A stretch of DNA of 64,000 nt from Oscarella lobularis (GCF_947507565.1 NC_089179.1:806001-870000); one strand, 5' to 3'; shown: positions 42,563 to 54,010, counted from the first letter of the stretch. Notes: generated by a model not told the origin, from the sequence alone. Translations and numbers: made by a program.

Positions 42563-42629
42563 GGCTGGCACATGAACGAGATAACGGGAACTCAAACGAT
42601 CTTACGTCCCCGGATTGCAGGACAAATAA

Positions 42630-43601
42630 TTACATAACGGATTCAATAAGCATGTCTTTCAACTTATCGTTATTGTAGCTCAACGGCAAGATGATGGTTC
42701 CACCCATCAGACCATCATTTTCCTTTTCAAATTGGCCTTTCCAATCACAAATCATAGTTCCCCCAGTCAGTGTTCCATGCAGCTCTACGCCCGCTCGAAG
42801 GACAGCCTGATCTCGCACAATAGTCTCAGCTGAGATTGCAACGCCAGCAGCCGCCTGATCATATGGTTCCATACTCCACTTCTTGACTGAAAGCCAATCA
42901 AAAGAATGCCTGGTAAAATCTTTGACAAAGGCAGCCTTTCTCGTTTCCTTATTCAATATCTCGTCCCACCATTCATCCTCAAATCGCGGCTCTTTCGAAC
43001 ACGATTCTATAGTAATAATCGTCGGACGAACGTACTCTTCCAAGACGATGTGCGCCGCTTCGGGATCGACGTGAAAATTGAATTCGGTCGCCGCCGACGC
43101 TGTGCCGCGGCACTCCATGTTCCCGCCCATGATCACGACTTCCTTCAAGCGAGACACAATCGACGGATCGATTCTGCACGCTAATGCGAGATTGGTGAGC
43201 GGGCCCAGAGCGAGGAGGGTGATCTGCTTGTCGAATTGGCGCGTGAGTCGTAGCAGCGCGTCGACGGCGTTCTCTCGCTTCGCTCCCGTCCAGCGAACGG
43301 GCGAATAGCGCTCGCGACGCACGCCGCCGAGCCCGTCGTCGCCGTGGTAGTATAGGGCGTAGTAAGGTCGCCTGACGAGCGGACGAGAAGCCCCCGAATA
43401 GACGGGAATCGTGTCGGCGACGCCGCACTGTTCGAGGACGCAGCCGACGTTCGCTACGACGTCGTCGATCGGCGCGTTGCCGCAGACGCACGTGATGGCT
43501 AGGAGGTGAATGTCCGGACGAGCGAGCACCATCATGATAGCCATGGCGTCGTCTGTGCCGGCATCGCAATCGATGACAAATAGTCGCTTGTTGTCGGCCA
43601 T
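42630..43601 (-). CDS. Inosine-uridine nucleoside hydrolase family protein, intronless
   Basis: These enzymes hydrolyse purine or pyrimidine nucleosides to base plus ribose. A single 323-residue exon is seen. The calcium-binding N-terminal signature is DCDAGTDD (residues 11-18). Further family marks are TCVCGN, ALGPLTNLAL, VVIMGGN and EFNFHVDPEAAHIVL. There is no signal peptide, so it is probably cytosolic. The length is typical. Its substrate cannot be told from sequence. It lies 76 bp downstream of the NTPase-TPR gene on the same strand. The absence of introns, in a region where most genes have many, could reflect acquisition from bacteria or a retrocopy; nothing more supports either. Confidence 0.92.
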   Translation of the reverse strand: MADNKRLFVIDCDAGTDDAMAIMMVLARPDIHLLAITCVCGNAPIDDVVANVGCVLEQCGVADTIPVYSGASRPLVRRPYYALYYHGDDGLGGVRRERYSPVRWTGAKRENAVDALLRLTRQFDKQITLLALGPLTNLALACRIDPSIVSRLKEVVIMGGNMECRGTASAATEFNFHVDPEAAHIVLEEYVRPTIITIESCSKEPRFEDEWWDEILNKETRKAAFVKDFTRHSFDWLSVKKWSMEPYDQAAAGVAISAETIVRDQAVLRAGVELHGTLTGGTMICDWKGQFEKENDGLMGGTIILPLSYNNDKLKDMLIESVM

Positions 43602-43676
43602 GTTCGAAAATCAGTACAGTAGCGTGCGTGTACACATTCACAGCAATGTGTCAATTACGTCAGATTACGACTCTAG

Positions 43677-46037
43677 TCATATAATCAGTGCTGAGCGTTT
43701 AATTTTTTCGGCTTCTTCTCGCATTTTCTCGCCAATTTTGACGTCTCCCAACATCCAGTGGACCACTCCGAGAGATGTCATCGTCCTGCCGACTTCTGTG
43801 TGCTTTTCTCCTCTCACATTCTGATTGATCGTCAATCCCAGCTCGAGCACCTTCTTGGCGTAGTCGTACTTACCCTCAGACAAATACGCTTCCCCCAAAT
43901 CGACAAGCGAAGACGCAAGTTCACTCACGTGCGAATACGTCCCCGCTTCGTCGGGAGGAAGATATTGAAAGAGAAGAAAAACCTGCTCACAGCACTCGCG
44001 ACCGCGAACAGAATCGCCCATTGCACCATAAACAGCTCCAAGTCGAGACAACGCTCGCCCCAAGCCAAGGCTAACTTCCACTTGCTCGCTTCTTTGCAAA
44101 CCACCAAATAAACGAGGAGCCTTGAAGGACTCATATATCTGGATGGCTTGCTGAAGACGCTCCTCGCTTTTTTTCACGTCTTTCTCGTGAAAATAAACCA
44201 CGCCCAAATCAGAGAGGACACGAGCGTATAGCTTCTTATCTGATTCAGCCTTTGCCAACGAGCAGGCTGCTTCCAAGTCGGCCTTAGCCCGTTGAGTATC
44301 GCCAAACACGTCCATGAGCGTCGCCGCTTCAGCTACGAGCATCTTTACTCTCAGCTGACGCGAGTCTGACTGTCGAAGTGCCATCAGAGGCAGCAGAAGT
44401 CCACGTGTGAAAATCCCAATCTGTCCTTCTTGAGCAGCGGCTTCTTCAAGAATCACCCGAGCCGCGTCTCTTTGTATATCCTCCAAATGAGCGACTTCGT
44501 ACGGTTGAAAGGGTACCCCGTGGAAAACGACGCGTCCTTGTGAGATGCAGGAAGCAGGTATCTCTTTTCTGTTCTCTAGAAATTGTTGCTCGTCGTCAAA
44601 GGATCGAAACCAGGAGACATAGGAACGCTTGTGAGAACTGCGTTGTTTCTCTAGGCGCTCTTGCTCCCTTTTGGGAATAACGACTTGACAAAGAAAGCGG
44701 CTGAGAGCTTCTTGAACCGGACGGCTTACGTGAATTGCTGCCATGCCTCCTCCACCAAACTGAAGACGCTGCATGAAGGGACACTGACGAAGAAATTCTG
44801 CAGAGCATGATTCAGCCACTGCAGCGGGAGTTGGGGCAGACGACTGTTGTTGAGCCTTCTTGTTGTCTTTTTGAAAGCCGAATTTCATTTGAGCCACAGT
44901 GAAAATGTCATTTAAATCTTGTTTAATCGTTTTCAGCTTATTCTTCAAATTTGACACCGGCCCTCTGGTTTCCGTTGCCACCAACGCCTTTTCACCTACT
45001 GAGCCAACAATGGGAAGTGGCAGCAAATGATTCACCCCATCATACATGGCTCTTTGAAGGAGTGACACAGGAACTAGAGGAGCATCACCAACAACAGCAG
45101 AAAGAAACGTAAACGCCCTTTCATTTGCAGCATCCTTCGCGGCCAAGGTGCAAATACTTTCAAATATGTCATCAACCGTCCAAAAAGGAGAACCATCGCC
45201 AATAGAATTTTTAGCAACGTCAGTTGGCGTCGTCTCAGCGTCGAGAACAAGAAGCTTTTGCCCCTGTCCCTCAACCTTCGAACGAAGCCATTTCCTGACC
45301 TCATCCCATTCCAGCACATCGGCGCTCACATGATCAAAAATCATCAGCCAATCACTGTCACTAAAGCCATCTTCGACAATAGCTTCAAGCCACGACGTCG
45401 GATCACCGCCCTTCGCCACGTCAGCCACGCCCAAGCGTTGAGCCATCGCTCTCAGAGACAAAATCAAATTCAATCGATTATTCGCCTCCAAAGTGACCAC
45501 GTGGCATCGACGCCTTTTGAAAGGCGACGAAAAAATTTTGAGAAATTTCCGAGATCCGCCGTTCTTTTCTACAAACCGTTCGGCATATTGTCGCGCCAGG
45601 TCTGTTTTTCCGCTCAGCGGCGGTCCGAAAACGACGGCGAGTGAACGATCGGCGTCGAAGACTCGTTCCAAGCGATCGATATCGTCTGTTCTCGCCTTCG
45701 CCGTCGCCGTCGAGGTGCGATACGGCGTCGGAAATACGCGCACGGCTTTTGGCTCCTTCTTCCTTCGTCCCGCGTACTCCACCGCGCTCGCCAGACCGAC
45801 GACGATCCCCGAAGCGATCACCATGACCTTGGTGAACGGTCTCCTGTCGAAATACGCGGTCGCACCGGCGCGAATTGTTCGCAATCGGTTGAAAATCGTG
45901 TTCGAGCGAAACATTGCGGTTTGAGTCGGCGCGCGCACGCGCATTTTGACCAGAGGACGGTGATCGAATTCTTCGGCTACGAAAAACCGGCTAACGGTGT
46001 TTTTCCTACGGTGCAACGAATCGTGTGATCTGCGCAT
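43677..46037 (-). CDS. Membrane-anchored P-loop NTPase with TPR repeats (STAND-like), intronless
   Basis: One uninterrupted frame of 786 codons is seen. Met1 starts at 46037, but Met42 (ATG 45912-45914, MFRSNTIFNRLRTIRAG) fits better, since what follows is an Arg-rich, presequence-like segment and one hydrophobic helix (residues 71-88). Walker A is GPPLSGKT (residues 138-145, about 45603-45626) and Walker B is WLMIFD near residue 220. The NTPase part resembles NB-ARC/STAND modules by layout. The last 250 residues are TPR-like helical repeats (for example LYARVLSDLGVVYFHEKD and SSLVDLGEAYLSEGKYDYA). STAND-TPR proteins commonly act as signal-induced oligomerising switches. A mitochondrial or ER membrane location is inferred only from the N-terminus. 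No orthologue was recognised. Confidence 0.8.
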   Translation of the reverse strand: MRRSHDSLHRRKNTVSRFFVAEEFDHRPLVKMRVRAPTQTAMFRSNTIFNRLRTIRAGATAYFDRRPFTKVMVIASGIVVGLASAVEYAGRRKKEPKAVRVFPTPYRTSTATAKARTDDIDRLERVFDADRSLAVVFGPPLSGKTDLARQYAERFVEKNGGSRKFLKIFSSPFKRRRCHVVTLEANNRLNLILSLRAMAQRLGVADVAKGGDPTSWLEAIVEDGFSDSDWLMIFDHVSADVLEWDEVRKWLRSKVEGQGQKLLVLDAETTPTDVAKNSIGDGSPFWTVDDIFESICTLAAKDAANERAFTFLSAVVGDAPLVPVSLLQRAMYDGVNHLLPLPIVGSVGEKALVATETRGPVSNLKNKLKTIKQDLNDIFTVAQMKFGFQKDNKKAQQQSSAPTPAAVAESCSAEFLRQCPFMQRLQFGGGGMAAIHVSRPVQEALSRFLCQVVIPKREQERLEKQRSSHKRSYVSWFRSFDDEQQFLENRKEIPASCISQGRVVFHGVPFQPYEVAHLEDIQRDAARVILEEAAAQEGQIGIFTRGLLLPLMALRQSDSRQLRVKMLVAEAATLMDVFGDTQRAKADLEAACSLAKAESDKKLYARVLSDLGVVYFHEKDVKKSEERLQQAIQIYESFKAPRLFGGLQRSEQVEVSLGLGRALSRLGAVYGAMGDSVRGRECCEQVFLLFQYLPPDEAGTYSHVSELASSLVDLGEAYLSEGKYDYAKKVLELGLTINQNVRGEKHTEVGRTMTSLGVVHWMLGDVKIGEKMREEAEKIKRSALII

Positions 46038-46457
46038 CCTTTACTCGTCGATAGCGCCACACGACGACAGGGGGGACGAGTCGCCGTTTTTGGGGAGGAG
46101 AAGAAGCCCAGAAGCGAACCGATAGTCCGAGAAAAACGCCGATACGTTCTTCTAGATAGAGGTAACACCGGGCAAGCCACTGCACGACGTGGCGCGACCC
46201 ACTCGTACGGTCTACCGCGATTCGACACTCTCAAGATAGGATCTTCTCTCGCTTCTTCGATCTAATTCGCGGGACGTTTTCTCGAGCGGCCGGGGGTTGT
46301 CTGTGCAACTTTGAAATTAGAGGGCCCCCCTTCCGATGGGGCCTTTTGGTTATACGGGACCCGCACGTTTTGAGAACGCTTTTTCCTTTTTTCAGCGCGA
46401 CGAAGTGAGAACGCACGCAGTTTCGAATGACGTTCGCGTATTGACGGGAGAAACGAT
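46038..46457. promoter_or_regulatory. Divergent intergenic region, NTPase-TPR / LIS1
   Basis: This 420-bp gap lies between two divergent genes. No gene is supported. It contains GC-rich blocks and a C6/G4 stretch near 46323-46340, but no TATA box. Confidence 0.4.
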
Positions 46458-48949
46458 ATGGTATTGACAGAGAAACAGAAGGAAGAATTGTAAGAATTAT
46501 AGAACGTATCGGAGAACAATGTTTTACTTTTTACCGAGTATAGAAGTTATGCCATTGCGGACTACTTAAAAACACAGGGTTTTGAGGGGTCCCTTAGCGC
46601 TTTCAAACAAGAAGCTGGCATTGTGAGTTAGTTCATTGATTGTCTGGTATGAGTGCAATTGGACGAACGATCTAGGAAAATGATGTGGAGAAAAAGCATT
46701 CCGGTCTTCTGGAGAAAAAGTGGACTTCGGTCGTTCGACTTCAGAAAAAGGTATCGTACTATGACAGGATGTCGTATGACAGGATGTCATTACCTATCTA
46801 AACTCCTTGAAAGTTTGAATAAGCAAGTCGCTTTGAACACATGAGCTTAGTTGTGCTAGCTACAGACATATATAGGGTTTTTGGTAGAGGTCATAGTATT
46901 AGCATGCCATTTATTTATTTGTCTATACATATATAATTAGCAACCCTAGTTGTTATCACTGTCTTCAAAATATTATCTGTAGGTAATGGAGTTGGAAGCC
47001 AAGCTAGCTGAAGCTGAGAAAGAGGCGACGGCAGGCGGTGCGTTTCTCTATGTTGCGTATTGTTGGCAAACAAAGGTCTACATATATGTATATAGGGCCT
47101 TCGAGAAGGACAAGAAATCCCGCTGAGTGGATTCCTAGACCCCCTGAAAGGTAGATTGTGAAGTGTTTGGCTGTTTTCTTGTTCTAACTTGGCTGACAGA
47201 TATGAATTGACCGGTCATCGCAGTCCCGTAACGAGTGTAAAACTTCATCCCGTCTTCAGGTTGTTTTCATCCGATTTCGTTCACTTGCGACAACTGATCG
47301 TTATTTCCTTCCTTGCAGTTTATTTGTTTCTTCTTCGGAGGATGCAACGATAAAGGTAATGAAACAGCGGAGGAGGAGAAGGGGGAAAGGGGAAGGGAAG
47401 GTCAAATGAACAAACTATTTCAAGGTGTGGGACTATGAAACGGGTGACTTCGAACGAACGCTAAAGGGTCACACGGACGCCGTCAACGACGTCGCCTTCG
47501 ACGCGCAGGGAAAGTTCCTAGGTAATCGATGTCCTCCCCGCCACCACCACGAAACGAGATCAATGTCCTAATTCGTCGGATCTTTCTTCACTTTGTAGCC
47601 AGCTGCTCTGCAGACATGACCATCAAAGTGTGGGACTTTCACTCGTATGACTGTGTCAAGACTCTTCACGGTATAAGTGGGTCTCTTGGCTAACCGGAAG
47701 TGTTGACTCTAGCGTTCTTCTTTCTAGGCCACGATCACAACATATCGTCGATAGCGTACGTTCCGACGGGCGATTTTCTCGTCTCCGCGTCTCGTGACAA
47801 GACGATCAAGATGTGGGAAGTGGCGACAGGGTAGGGAAAAAGAAAACGAGTCAGTGCAACTGAGAAGCAATCGTACCTCCATTTGTTTCTAGATATTGCG
47901 TGAAAACGTTTCTCGGTCACCAGGAATGGGTACGACGAGCGAAAGTGAGCCCCGACGGTGTGTGGTCTCCCGCTAGACGAACGAAATTGTGTCTGTATAA
48001 CGCTTTCTGTTATTGTAGGAAGTCTCATTGCAAGTTGTTCCAATGACCAGGTAAGGTTTCTGCTGCCTGTTTACTCGGGGAGCCCCCCATAGGAGAGCCT
48101 TTGGGAACTATGCGGTCGCATTTGAAAAATCCGATTACCATTCCTGAATGGCTTTGCATTGTGATCTCGTTCTAAAGAGCCTCCCTCCCGCTGATTGTAC
48201 ACGTGTTTATTCTTTCGCGAGCGTGGCGTAGCTCTAGGAGACCCCGTCTTCCTTTTCGTCCCTAGACTATCATGATCTGGGTCGTTGGGACGAAGGAGTG
48301 CAAGACGGAGTTGCGCGATCACGATCACGTCGTCGAGTGCGTCGAGTGGGCGCCCGAGAACGCGCTTCACGCCGTCGCCGCGTCCGGAGAATCCGAGGTA
48401 AAGGAAGGGAGGAGGAGGAGGAGGCGTGGCTTTCGTCGAGTCCGGATGAATGAGCGGCACGCTTTTCTCGTTTTTGTTTGTAGAGACGGAAAGGCGAACA
48501 ACCCGGTCCCTTTCTCGTGTCCGGCTCGCGAGATAAGACGATTAGGGTGTGGGATGTTCACGGGGGTCTCTGCCTGTTTGTCTTGGTGAGATTTGCGATG
48601 CGAAAATGCTTTTGCATTCATGCATGTTACGTCAATTTCTAACCTCCCTCTCTCTCAGGTGGGCCACGACAATTGGGTGAGGGACGTTTTGTTCCATCCA
48701 GGGGGCAAATTCATCGTCAGCGCCGCCGACGATAAGACCGTTAGGGTTTGGGACATTAAGAATAAGCGTTGTTCAAAGACGCTAGACGCGCATCAACATT
48801 TTGTTACGAGTCTAGGCAAGACGCGCCGCCGTTCCCCCATGTAATGACGTCAACTATTTTTCTTCTGTCTTTCAGATTTTCACAAGAGCTTTCCGTACGT
48901 GGTAACAGGTAGTGTGGATACGACTGTCAAGGTTTGGGAATGTCGTTGA
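46458..48949 (+). CDS. LIS1 / PAFAH1B1, dynein regulator
   Basis: LIS1 binds cytoplasmic dynein's motor and promotes formation of active dynein-dynactin. Exon 1 (46458-46489) reads [11 protein letters not shown]. Exon 2 gives the LisH motif [20 protein letters not shown] coiled coil ([15 protein letters not shown]) follows, then the linker PLSGFLDPP and seven WD40 repeats with units ending [65 protein letters not shown] and VKVWECR. TGA is 48947-48949. The protein matches animal LIS1 closely over its whole length. At least ten short introns are used. Confidence 0.96.
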
Positions 48950-49765
48950 TGTGAATCGATGTGAATGTGCATACTACACCCCCTTTTGCTCCATGTAACC
49001 GTTTGTGTCCGTCGATGTGTCTGTGTTCGTACGCGCGCCGCCTTTCTACTTTCGACTCTCTCACGTACATATCGGAAAGTCATATTGTGTATACGCGTAG
49101 GACTTTTTATTTTTTCCCTCGCCCTTATGAATGAATGAGAACTCTTGCTCTCTCTCTAGACCGACTTATTCGCGACCCCCTCTCGTTTTCTCTCCTTATT
49201 ACCATTTCATGCTATGGAAAAATTCGCCTCCCTCGTCCTCAACGAAATGCATGCGCGATGACTTCCCCCATTTGAGGGGGCCCAGTCAGCCTGGGGGGGC
49301 GAAATTTAGCGATTGTTCGTAAACATTCGTTTGCTCTCCCTTGATGTGTTTCTTACCTGCAGCTGGGTGGCTGGAAAGATGGTTCCTTTAGGTGCCGTCG
49401 TCCTAGCTTGGCCTTATACGGTTATCGGCCATATAAGGTCAACAGGACGAATTAGACAGGCGGGCGTCGTGGGCGTGTCGATCCTGACAAGCTCATTGAA
49501 GTGCCTCACTACCGCATCAAGTTTTCTCGTCCTTTCGGACTATTCGCGACCATTCGGACTATTAGCGTGCCGCCGGCTTTGACGGGACGCTCGCGCGCGT
49601 GTTATTTCATTCGCCTTTCTTCTAATCCAATAGCATTTGGGTGGCGATATGGATTGGTAGCAAATCACCGAATTAACACGTCGGCTCTTTAAGGCAAATT
49701 AACACGTTATTGCATAGAATGATCTGATATTGCTTACGCTCGCCTCGTGTCACTCATTGGCGGCG
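48950..49765. other. Intergenic/regulatory region, LIS1 to T-box
   Basis: This 816-bp gap has no supported gene. It holds the LIS1 3' flank and the upstream region of the T-box gene. Two CArG-type elements are listed separately. A short direct repeat, ATTCGGACTATT(C/A)GCG-like, occurs twice at about 49535-49566. Confidence 0.5.
49412..49438. promoter_or_regulatory. Paired CArG (SRF/MADS) elements upstream of T-box gene
   Basis: CCATATAAGG at 49429-49438 is a perfect CC(A/T)6GG box. CCTTATACGG at 49412-49421 is a one-mismatch box, seven bases away and in inverted arrangement. They lie about 330 bp before the T-box start codon. Regulatory function is inferred from sequence only. Confidence 0.4.
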
Positions 49766-51222
49766 ATGACCACAGTCGAAGACAGCCGCTTCTCCATCGC
49801 CTCTCTGCTGTCGGATCGCGGCTCGTCCGAGCTCGCTGTTCGTCGCAGCACCAGTCCCAGCGACGTCAGGAATCACGGTGCGTGCCGCCACCCTCGCGCA
49901 AGTCTCTTGTTTTATGCAGACTGACGGTCGTCAATTTGTAGTGGCAAAATGTATAGGCGGCTCGATTGCCGTTGCGCTCGAGAACAAGGAGTTGTGGCAG
50001 ACGTTCAGCGTCGTCGGGACGGAGATGATTTTGACCAAAACGGGAAGGTAAGACAAAGACACGCACCGCAAGGTGCAGCGGTGTCCAATTGCACACACGC
50101 GCTTTCGCACAGGCGAATGTTTCCGTCGCTCTCCATGCGAGTGAGCGGTCTCGATCCGGACGCTCGCTACGAGATGTCGATCGAGATGGAAGCGCTCGAT
50201 TCGAAGCGCTATCGCTACTGCTACGAAACGTGCAGATGGCTCGATAGCCACGACGAAGACGGCAGCGGCAACAACGGGAAAGAAAGGCCGCCGTCTCCCG
50301 ACCTCGGCGTCGGCAGGCGACTCTATGTTCACCCCGACTCGCCTTCGACGGGAGCCGAATGGATGAGGCAAGCCGTGTCGTTTGCGAAGATGAAGTTGAC
50401 CAACAATCAAACGGACGACAAAGGGCATGTACGGCGTAACGCGGGCGCGGGGGCGAGGGTTCAAGTATATAGAATCTTCCTCTCCCTATCAGATCGTTCT
50501 TCAGTCGATGCACAAATATCGGCCGCGCCTGAATGTCGCCTGTTCACGCACCGGCCAAGTGAGAAGCTTCACGTTCGCCGAAACGACGTTTATCGCTGTG
50601 ACCGCTTATCAGAATCAGAGAGTGAGAGACCCCTCCTAAACTCGTTTCCTTCGAGCGAGACTTTTCCTTGATTCTGTCCAGATAACAAAATTAAAGATTG
50701 ACTGGAATCCATTCGCGAAGGGTTTCCGTGAAGGCCGACAAGCGCCGCCGGACAGGTGAGCATCGGAACATTTCTCACACCTACGCAATCCGCTACCTGG
50801 CATTTTCCGTACGTAGAGACATTTTTTCCGCGTACGGCTGCAATAGCACGAGCAGCGCCGCGTCGTCTCCCGCCTCCCCGTACCACTGCCGCTGCGGGCT
50901 GCCCCCGCCTCCGCTGCCACCGCTACTACTACCGCCGCCACATCGACCTCCGTTACCGCGCCTGCCTCTGTCTCCATCGGCATTTTGGCGTACTCGACAA
51001 CCCTGCTTCGTTGTGCCTGACTATTCGGACTTGTCGTCGTCAGACTCAAGCAGTCCCGGCCCGTTGTCGGGCGGTGGCGGCGCTGCGCATCATGTCGTCG
51101 CGCAGGATGACAGTCATTTCGGACCAATGCCTGTCATTATGAGAGGCATGTGGTTGTCCAGTCCCGATCCCTATAAGCGACCATCTCGATTCAGCGCGTC
51201 GCCCGAATCTGCTAATAAATAA
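49766..51222 (+). CDS. T-box transcription factor with N-terminal eh1 motif
   Basis: Six exons are read: 49766-49877, 49942-50047, 50113-50428, 50493-50621, 50682-50755 and 50817-51222. The T-box DNA-binding domain runs from [21 protein letters not shown] through [59 protein letters not shown] and [20 protein letters not shown] to [18 protein letters not shown] near the N-terminus fits an eh1 Groucho-binding motif, which points to a Tbx1/15/18/20-type subfamily. Within the domain, an acidic insertion ([20 protein letters not shown]) of about 18 residues precedes the HPDSP block. The C-terminus is Pro/Ser-rich and of low complexity. Exact subfamily needs a tree. Confidence 0.92.
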
Positions 51223-51819
51223 CGAACTGGGAACGAGAATGAAAATGCTATTTATTTAGAACATACGAGCCTACAATACACGCATGCAAGCTGCTATATT
51301 ATATGAAACGAATCTTCAAGTAACCAGTTTGTGACACATATTCGAACATTTCACCAAATACGGACGGATGCAGAGGTACGCTGGTAGCAAGTAAAACGTG
51401 ACCGAATACAGCATTCTTCTTCAGTACAGGACTTGGACTTTCCTAACTGAATCTAGTTTGTTCACAGATGTGGTTGAAACGCCTATAGGCAAACCAGAGT
51501 CGTTCAAGTTAACAATCTGCTCTCACCGTACGTTACCGGGCATGATCTGGCTTATTTCTTTGTGTCCTGCAGTTGCGACCCCAGTAGCAGTCAGGTCGTT
51601 GCGTCACTGGATCTAAGGGGGGGTGTTCAAATTCCACGCCAAACCGCTTGCATGCATTTTTTTACCAGGCAAGTCATCGTCGGGCAAATCCTTTCGAAAG
51701 AAGTACGCCAACTCCTGCACGCTTTTCAGACAGCAGCGATAACAAGCGACAGTGTCTGACTTCAATCCTGGAAAGACTAAAAGTACGAAACGATTCTCAA
51801 TACGACTAACGCATCATTT
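51223..51819. other. Intergenic between convergent T-box and CHFR genes
   Basis: Nearly 600 bp without a supported gene. Probably 3'UTR sequence from both sides. Nothing distinctive was seen. Confidence 0.5.
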
Positions 51820-53945
51820 TATCTTAGGGATGAGCTACCGGCGCTGGTCCATTCGCGCGAGTCAAGTTTATTAGCGCATCCTTTCAAGACGTCGCGTATC
51901 GAGAGGCCATTCGACTCCAGATAATCCTAATGAAACTCGGAGGGGGCCATTTGTGTAGAGAAAAGGACAAAGCGGCAATTCATTGTACCTTGAGGACATT
52001 AGACTCAAAGGCGTTGCCCCCATTAATGATCCCGTTCAGATGATGATCAGCCAAGTTAATGTCTTTACGGTGCAGGAACGCGGGGCGTAGAAAAAGTCTG
52101 AGAGAAACCAAGAGAAAGTGCTGTGCTTGAACTCACCAGTGAAAGCCCCGAGGCAACCGCGGCAATTCGTCGCCTTACACGTCCAATAGAGATGGCAGTA
52201 GTACTGGCGGCAGACGTCGCCTAATCAATAAGGCAAGCCATTCAGAAGCGAAGACCGCAACGTAACGCAATTGATCAAAGCCATACACTGCTGCCTTGCA
52301 ACGCCGCTTCCCAATGACGCCGAAGCGGCTGAAGTGGTGGCGGCGGTGGCGGCGGTGGCGGCGGCGGTAGCGAATATCCTATTGGGCATGGGTTCCATGC
52401 AACAGTGGCACAGCAGGTGAACGGGTGCGGGCGTGGGACACTGATAGCCTGGGTCGCTGGTGCCCGTCGCTTGAACGTGGGGACCTGCGTAACCGGGACA
52501 GAGCCGACATTTGAGCGGCGGAGGAGGAGGAGGAGGAACACTACAGAGAAAATAAGCATTCTGTTCCGCTTCGAATCCGCGTACAGCATTGACTTACAAT
52601 TGGCTACGAGTTGGCAGGTCGTCGTCATCGTCATCGTCATCGTCATCGTCGTCTTCGTCTTCGTCTTCGTCGTCGTAGTCATCTGCACTTCTTCTCTGTC
52701 GTTTGGGATTTAGCTGAAAGGCAAAACCGTTCGTGCAAAGTCATCTTCTCTTTATACCTAATGGTCGCTGACCATGTCATGAGTGATTTTGTTTTCTTTG
52801 TCTAGGGCCTCTAATTCTTCTGCACTGCGTCGTTTGTCTGCGCAGCGAGTGAACGATCGACCTAAATCGACATGCCTGCAAGAACTCGCGATACCTGGGT
52901 GTTCTTTTAGATAAGCGACGACTAAATTGTTGACGATGTGATTCTTGCTAATGCGAACTACTTTGACGCGACACTGCAGTAACGGAAACGATGAGAAGTC
53001 AAACGACGACGTCGACGTCGACGACGACGTACGTGCGGGCAGACGTTGGATCTGGCCATCCACTGCGAATAGCATCCGCCACAGAAAGAATGCATGCACG
53101 GTTGAAGACTGATGCAATCGTGGAGAATTTCTCGACAGATACCGCACTGCAGACTCTCTTCCATTTCATCTTGAACAGCGTCCGCCTGAGGTTTGCTATC
53201 TGGACAAGCCTTTTTAGGTTTGGGTTCCTAGGAAAAGATAACAAGTCGACGCGTTTGCTCGAAGGCTAACCAACCTCTTCGGCATCTAAATTACAAATAT
53301 GTGATTTCGCGTCTGTGCGCTTTCAAAAGACGCTGGTTTACCTTCAACGTCATTATCACTCATTTCTAGTGTCTGCTGGGTCTGGTTGAGATTATCGAAT
53401 CTCAGAATCACGTCTGCACAGTTGGTGAGAGGAGAGAAAAAAAATGACGAGATATCTCACGTACTAGAGGCATGCCCTGGTCCTTTGTACACCAACTTTA
53501 TCTCGCTACCATCACCTAATTGAGCTCTCTGTGGGGACAAGGAAGGTCTTTACATTTTTTTCTCTCTCTCTCCAACTGCATCGTATAACGTACTTCTTCT
53601 TTCTTTAGTTTATTGCCGTCAACTAGAGTCCCGTTCGTGCTTTGAAAGTCAGCCAATCGGTCAGGCAAGATTTTTGAGCTCTAGAGCCTACCTAGAGTCT
53701 TCTATCCATATTTTGCCGTCGTCGTCTTTCTCTATGAAGCAGTGGCGACCCGATACGAGCCGATTTCCGGTCAGGCAATAGTCGTTTGCTACACGACGGT
53801 CGACTATTCGGTCAAAAATGCCATCGCGTTCCGGCAAACGTTCACCTCCGAGACGGCCGATTGTAAACTTTGACTTTTCGTCGCTAATGGAGTGCACGGC
53901 GTCGTCGCTCGTCAGCGATACTAAGCGTGCCCACGATGAAGACAT
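51820..53945 (-). CDS. E3 ubiquitin ligase CHFR (FHA and RING finger)
   Basis: CHFR is a ubiquitin ligase of the early-mitosis checkpoint. The start is MSSSWARLVSLTSDD (ATG 53943-53945). The FHA domain shows FTIGRL, NRLVSGRHCFIE and, in the next exons, a STNGTL-type segment. The RING finger reads LQCGICREILHDCISLQPCMHSFCGGCYSQW (52958-53150), followed by KVVRISKNHIVNNLVVAYLKEHP. An acidic Asp/Glu run (52620-52680) is encoded by a GAC/GAT repeat. The C-terminal cysteine-rich region has CPGYAG, LLCHCCMEPMPNR, YCHLYWTCKATNCRGCLGAF and DYLESNGLSIRDVL, all typical of CHFR. The stop is TAA 51820-51822. The start codon lies 65 bp from that of the divergent P450. Confidence 0.92.
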
Positions 53946-54010
53946 CAGGCGGGCGGAACTTGTAGCGACGCGCTTTAGCGTGGGAATCTTACGTTGTGCT
54001 CACGAGATCG
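53946..54010. promoter_or_regulatory. Divergent promoter, CHFR / P450
   Basis: Only 65 bp lie between the start codons of CHFR (minus) and the P450 (plus), so the 5'UTRs or core promoters must overlap or be very short. No TATA box is present. Confidence 0.45.

Noticed and set aside
48071-48460. Minus-strand frame over LIS1 exons
   Set aside because: Antisense shadow of WD40 coding sequence; the plus strand has matching splice sites and family motifs.
52617-52690. GTC/TTC trinucleotide run as a CRISPR or satellite
   Set aside because: It is in frame in CHFR and encodes an acidic Asp/Glu stretch.
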